The notes under the pieces are model-generated. The model saw nothing but the letters and a program-made list of their open reading frames with translations. It did not search any database and was not told the origin of the DNA. A stretch of DNA of 8,423 nucleotides. Source: a bacterium UBP17_UBA6191 (GTDB taxonomy: Bacteria; Muiribacteriota; UBA6191). Below, in pieces: positions 5,467 through 8,423 of the stretch; the first letter of the stretch is position 1; the number at the start of each line of letters is the position of its first letter. Made by a program: the position numbers and the translations under genes. The stretch spans positions 1-8,423 of the forward strand of contig DITF01000330.1 of NCBI GenBank assembly GCA_002422125.1. Direction: 5' to 3'.

Positions 5467-6537
5467 ATGAAAGCACAGGAACTCTCCCAGGAGCTTTGGA
5501 AACAGCCCAAAAGACTCCACAATGCATGGAAAATGATGATGGGTGAAATTCAGCCCGAGCTGGCCCAGACACCGTATGAAGAAATTGCCACCTGGGGCAA
5601 AGCCAGACTATTGAAGTACAGCCCAAAAGAGGAATCCAAGGATAGTCCAATCCTTATGATTCCATCCATCATTAACAAATATTATGTTCTGGATCTGAGA
5701 CCTGGGCAAAGTTATGTGGAGTATCTGGTTCAAAAAGGGCAGACAGTGTACCTTCTGGACTGGGGAACCCCAGGACCACAGGATAGGTATCTGACTTTGG
5801 AAGACCATGTAATCCGGTTTATCGGAGCCGCAGTCAGAACTGCCTGCAAAGATTCCGGCAAGGCCAAAGTACACCTGATGGGTTATTGCATTGGCGGTAC
5901 ATTTGCCATCCTGTATGCCGCATTGCGGCCGCAAAAAGTGGCCAGTCTGATTGCTTTGACAGCCCCTGTGAATTTTCATGATGAAGGTTTGTTATCCTGC
6001 TGGGCCTCTTCAGGACACTTGGATATTCAAAAACTTGCCGATCAGATGGGCTCAATCCCGGCTGACTTTCTGCAATCCTCTTTTTCGATGTTAATGCCTA
6101 TGGCAAGCCCTCAGAAGTATCGAAATCTAAGCGATAAATTGTGGGATGAGGACTTTTTGGACAAATTTTTAAGTCTTGAGACCTGGTTAAATGACAATAT
6201 CTCATTTCCTGGGGCCACCTATGTGGAATACATCAAACGACTATATGAAAATAATGAATTGATCAAGGGTAAATTCAGCGTAGGCAAAGAGCTTGTGGAT
6301 TTAAGTTCTATCAGTATGCCCGTGCTCACCGTAACCGCTTCCCAGGATCATATTGTTCCCCCAGCATCAGCCTCATACTTACACGAAACAATCGCGTCCA
6401 CAGACAAACAACTTCTGGCCTTAAAGGGTGGACACATTGGAATTACAGTAGGTAGTAAGGCCAAAGAAGGACTTTATTCGCACACGGCACAATGGCTGGA
6501 GAAACATCCCTGCCCCGATCAGAGAAAGGTATCATGA
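5467..6537 (+). CDS. phaC: Class III poly(3-hydroxyalkanoate) synthase subunit PhaC
   Basis: This is a 356-residue alpha/beta-hydrolase-fold polymerase that joins (R)-3-hydroxyacyl-CoA units into polyester at the granule surface. Seen: the modified lipase box G-Y-C141-I-G-G carries the nucleophilic Cys; catalytic Asp294 lies in ASQDHIVPP and His323 in KGGHIG. The spacing is exactly that of the Allochromatium vinosum class III enzyme (C149, D302, H331), shifted by eight. VYLLDWGTPGPQDR (95-108) is the usual synthase motif. The length fits class III (about 355), clearly shorter than class I/II (about 560-600). CGGAG (5456-5460), 6 nt before the ATG, supports the start. The stop TGA overlaps the next gene's ATG. 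Class III synthases need a PhaE partner, and the following gene fits that role. Confidence 0.96.
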   Translation: MKAQELSQELWKQPKRLHNAWKMMMGEIQPELAQTPYEEIATWGKARLLKYSPKEESKDSPILMIPSIINKYYVLDLRPGQSYVEYLVQKGQTVYLLDWGTPGPQDRYLTLEDHVIRFIGAAVRTACKDSGKAKVHLMGYCIGGTFAILYAALRPQKVASLIALTAPVNFHDEGLLSCWASSGHLDIQKLADQMGSIPADFLQSSFSMLMPMASPQKYRNLSDKLWDEDFLDKFLSLETWLNDNISFPGATYVEYIKRLYENNELIKGKFSVGKELVDLSSISMPVLTVTASQDHIVPPASASYLHETIASTDKQLLALKGGHIGITVGSKAKEGLYSHTAQWLEKHPCPDQRKVS

Positions 6538-6899
6538 TGAATCCACTAGAATTTCAAATGGAAATGAGTAAAAAAATGTTCTCCGAATGGGAAAAAAACA
6601 TGGGAGAGTATTTTGATAAAACCCTAAGAGATCAAGGTTTTTTGAAGCTGGTTTCGCAAAATCTGTCCCAAAGTCTGGATTTTCAGGGTGAGATGCAAAA
6701 GCAGATGGGAACTGTCCTAAAAGCATTTTCTATTCCCACTGAGGAATCCATGCAGGGCCTTTACAAGACCGTCAATAATCTGGAAAGACGAATGCTTGAT
6801 CTGGAAGAAAAAATCGACCAACTAGAAGACACACTGGCCGCCAAATCAGAGGCTGTAAAAGAAGTTACACCAAAAAAAGCTCAGGGGAAAACAGAATGA
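6534..6899 (+). CDS. phaE: Short PhaE-like PHA synthase subunit
   Basis: This is a 121-residue (or 120 from the second ATG, 6537) helical protein. The start is set by the ATGA overlap with the phaC stop (6534-6537) and AAAGG at 6525-6529; a further upstream in-frame ATG at 6492 lies inside phaC and is unlikely. Residues 67-86 contain IPTEESMQGLYKTVNNLERR, resembling the conserved C-terminal motif of PhaE (PHA_synth_III_E), followed by a coiled coil (about 71-101) and a Lys/Ala-rich tail. The N-terminal part has phasin-like amphipathic helices (FQMEMSKKMFSEWEK). PhaE normally has about 350 residues and the class IV partner PhaR about 200, so this is a minimal version. Its place between phaC and the reductase, with ATGA overlaps on both sides, supports a one-to-one partnership with PhaC. 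It could also be named a phasin-like accessory protein. Confidence 0.7.
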   Translation: MMNPLEFQMEMSKKMFSEWEKNMGEYFDKTLRDQGFLKLVSQNLSQSLDFQGEMQKQMGTVLKAFSIPTEESMQGLYKTVNNLERRMLDLEEKIDQLEDTLAAKSEAVKEVTPKKAQGKTE

Positions 6900-7636
6900 A
6901 ACTAAAAAACAAAGTCGCCTTGATTACAGGAGCAGCTCGTGGCATTGGATTTGCAGTCGCAAAACGATTTGCCGAAGAGGGTGCCTTGGTTGTGTTAGCG
7001 GATGTAATGGATGCTGAACTTGAGTCCGCAAGAGTAAAACTGGCTGATATCGCAGCTCGGGTCATGACAGTGAAAATGGATGTTTCTAATCGTGAAAATG
7101 TGGCTTCAGCCATGGACATGATCGAAAAAGAAATGGGTCCAATTGATATCCTGGTGAACAACGCCGGAATCACCAGAGATGCCATGCTTCACAAGATGAC
7201 TGATGAACAATGGGATCAGGTAATAGCCGTCAATCTAAAAGGCGTTTATATCTGCGGAAGCGAAGCCGGAAAAAGGATGCGAGAACGAGGAACCGGGGTA
7301 ATCCTAAACACCTCTTCGGTAGTTGGCCTGTATGGAAATATCGGTCAGACCAATTATGCTGCATCCAAAGCTGGGGTCATCGCTATGACTACCACCTGGG
7401 CCAAAGAGCTTGGACGCAAAGGCATCCGCGTAAACGCCGTGGCACCTGGGTACACCATGACAGAAATGATGAGTACTGTGCCCGAGAAAGTGCTGGCCAT
7501 CATGGCAGAAAAAACTCCCGTTGGTCGCTTGGCCCGACCGGAAGAAATTGCCTCAGCCTTTACTTTTTTAGCATCCGATGATGCCTCCTATGTAAATGGA
7601 CATATTTTAAGTGTGGACGGGGGATTGGTCTTGTAG
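6896..7636 (+). CDS. phaB: SDR-family acetoacetyl-CoA reductase / 3-oxoacyl-ACP reductase
   Basis: This is a 246-residue classical short-chain dehydrogenase/reductase, full length for FabG/PhaB. Cofactor site: TGAARGIG (11-18) with GxxxGxG, Asp62 in MDV and NNAG (88-91). Catalytic tetrad: Asn113, Ser141, Tyr154 and Lys158; the PG motif follows in VAPGYTMTEM. It would reduce acetoacetyl-CoA to (R)-3-hydroxybutyryl-CoA for PhaC; fatty-acid FabG activity cannot be excluded from sequence, and context favours PhaB. Asp36 at the end of beta-2 (VVLAD) usually indicates NAD(H) rather than NADP(H) preference. AGGGG (6883-6887), 8 nt before the ATG, and the ATGA overlap with the PhaE-like gene support the start. 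A terminator follows within about 30 bp. Confidence 0.9.
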   Translation: MKLKNKVALITGAARGIGFAVAKRFAEEGALVVLADVMDAELESARVKLADIAARVMTVKMDVSNRENVASAMDMIEKEMGPIDILVNNAGITRDAMLHKMTDEQWDQVIAVNLKGVYICGSEAGKRMRERGTGVILNTSSVVGLYGNIGQTNYAASKAGVIAMTTTWAKELGRKGIRVNAVAPGYTMTEMMSTVPEKVLAIMAEKTPVGRLARPEEIASAFTFLASDDASYVNGHILSVDGGLVL

Positions 7637-7667
7637 GTCTATGACCTCTTGGGCCTCTTGTGTCCGG

Positions 7668-7709
7668 CCGGGACTAAAGTACAGCCATCCTTTAGTCCCG
7701 GTTTTTTTT
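7668..7709 (+). terminator. Intrinsic terminator of the PHA operon
   Basis: CCGGGACTAAAG (7668-7679) and CTTTAGTCCCGG (7690-7701) form a perfect 12-bp stem with a 10-nt loop, followed by eight Ts (7702-7709). It is rho-independent in the plus direction. The T-tract runs into the stop codon of the convergent mutM gene (7710-7708). In the minus direction no U-run follows the stem, so it serves only the PHA operon. Confidence 0.93.
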
Positions 7710-8423
7710 ATTGCTGACAAACCCCGCAGAAATGTGTGCTTCTTTGCGCAACCATAATTCGTGAAATGGGTGCAGAACACTTAGGACAGGGAAGTCCCGT
7801 TCTACGAAACACCTGCAATGAATTTTGATTTCTGCCAGCTCGCCCATTAACACTGTAAAAGTTGGCCTCTCCCGTGCCTAGAGTTGTGCCTAGATTGGAC
7901 AATCCAATCAGCAAGGCCTTTTGCATGGAAGCCAGCAACAGATCCAGTTCCCGCGAAGACAAGGATGCTGCAATCCTTTGGGGATGTATCCCCGCGTAAA
8001 ACAGGGATTCATCCACATAGATATTCCCAAGACCGCTGATTTGTGACTGATCCAAAAGCATTGTCTTAATCGCTCTTTTACTGTTACAAAAAATTTTTTT
8101 AAGATAAGCGCTGTCCAAATCCCTATCCCAGGCTTCTGGTCCTAGCTTTAGTTCCTGTGGGGAGTTTAAGCGGGTAAACCTGCCAAATTTTCGGGTATCC
8201 TTATAACGAAGCTGTCTGCCATCAGAAAAGTCCATCAAAACATGTTCATGTGGGGAAACCACAGCCTCAGGATCCGAAAACCCAAACTGCCCTGTCATTC
8301 TAAGATGCACGGACACCAGATCCTGGGAAAAATACAATAGGATATGTTTACCGGCACGACCAATTTTTATCAGTCGTTGGCCCACCAGTCTATCTGTCAA
8401 TGTTTGAGCACTCTCGCCCCGAA
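7708..8423 (-). CDS. mutM: Formamidopyrimidine-DNA glycosylase MutM (Fpg), N-terminus outside window
   Basis: The frame is open to the window edge (238 residues visible). The family's N-terminal PELPEVE segment with the catalytic Pro and about 30-45 residues lies beyond 8423, so the apparent TTG start at 8400 is internal. Seen: RAGKHILLYF (the basic residue of the beta-sandwich that contacts DNA), VHLRMTGQFGF, the H2TH region ending NIYVDESLFYAGIHP, and a C-terminal zinc finger CPKC-x16-CGVC with QRSTHFC. The enzyme removes oxidised purines such as 8-oxoguanine from DNA and nicks the abasic site, preventing G-to-T mutations. All visible motifs are intact. It faces the PHA operon tail to tail, with its TAA inside the operon terminator's T-tract. 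Confidence 0.95.
   Translation of the reverse strand, partial: RGESAQTLTDRLVGQRLIKIGRAGKHILLYFSQDLVSVHLRMTGQFGFSDPEAVVSPHEHVLMDFSDGRQLRYKDTRKFGRFTRLNSPQELKLGPEAWDRDLDSAYLKKIFCNSKRAIKTMLLDQSQISGLGNIYVDESLFYAGIHPQRIAASLSSRELDLLLASMQKALLIGLSNLGTTLGTGEANFYSVNGRAGRNQNSLQVFRRTGLPCPKCSAPISRIMVAQRSTHFCGVCQQ

Noticed and set aside
5608..5979. Minus-strand 123-codon ORF inside phaC
   Set aside because: It overlaps a phaC frame with all catalytic motifs intact, and its own translation shows no recognisable motif. Several other opposite-strand or shifted ORFs within phaC, the PhaE-like gene, phaB and the HAD-M1 gene are shadows of the same kind.
6492..6533. Upstream in-frame ATG for the PhaE-like gene
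   Set aside because: It lies within phaC without a ribosome binding site, and the 14 extra residues do not look like part of the helical domain. The ATGA junction at 6534 is the natural start.
7210..7581. Plus-strand 123-codon ORF in another frame of phaB
   Set aside because: Low-complexity Arg/Ser-rich translation inside an intact SDR gene; a frame shadow.
7668..7709. Terminator acting in both directions, also for mutM
   Set aside because: On the minus strand the stem is not followed by a U-run, so only plus-strand termination is supported.

Overview
The window looks like chromosome from a Gram-negative, probably proteobacterium-like bacterium of moderate G+C. It encodes exported and membrane-anchored proteins, an ECF sigma factor with a membrane anti-sigma candidate, and a class III polyhydroxyalkanoate (PHA) operon. 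I cannot place it to genus. There are no RNA genes, insertion sequences, integrases or CRISPR arrays, and no gene-free stretch exceeds 300 bases.

Left part (1-1681, all minus strand): an envelope-sensing cassette. An ECF sigma factor is followed by a small one-TM protein (likely anti-sigma) and an anchored periplasmic helical protein with two LTxxQ-like motifs (CpxP/Spy/CnrX style). The three genes overlap and are translationally coupled. Next comes a secreted NTF2-like protein cut by the window edge. The promoter regions of the sigma gene and of the secreted-protein gene carry the same two-part element, CCTGTAACCT-15 bp-CGATTA. This is what an ECF regulon with autoregulation and a neighbouring target would look like. 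The sigma gene itself has no canonical in-frame start codon at its natural N-terminus, although a strong Shine-Dalgarno sequence is in place.

Middle (1684-4839, minus strand): a 1011-residue fusion of a HAD-superfamily phosphatase/beta-phosphoglucomutase-like domain with a complete M1 aminopeptidase. All catalytic motifs of both halves are present. Past its TGA stop the same frame stays open for 39 coding-looking codons, to a TAA just before the sigma promoter.

Intergenic 4840-5053: a divergent control region with an extended -10 sigma70-type promoter for the PHA operon, embedded in repeated CGCAAAA/TTTTGCG half-sites.

Right part (5054-7709, plus strand): phasin, then PhaC (class III synthase with Cys/Asp/His triad), a strikingly short PhaE-like subunit, and an SDR reductase (PhaB/FabG). 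The last three are linked by ATGA overlaps. A stem-loop without a U-tract separates the phasin gene from phaC, and a strong intrinsic terminator closes the operon. The products would coat PHA granules (phasin), make (R)-3-hydroxyacyl-CoA (PhaB) and polymerise it (PhaC with the PhaE-like partner). No beta-ketothiolase gene is in view.

Right edge (7708-8423, minus strand): the C-terminal part of MutM (Fpg), convergent with the PHA operon.
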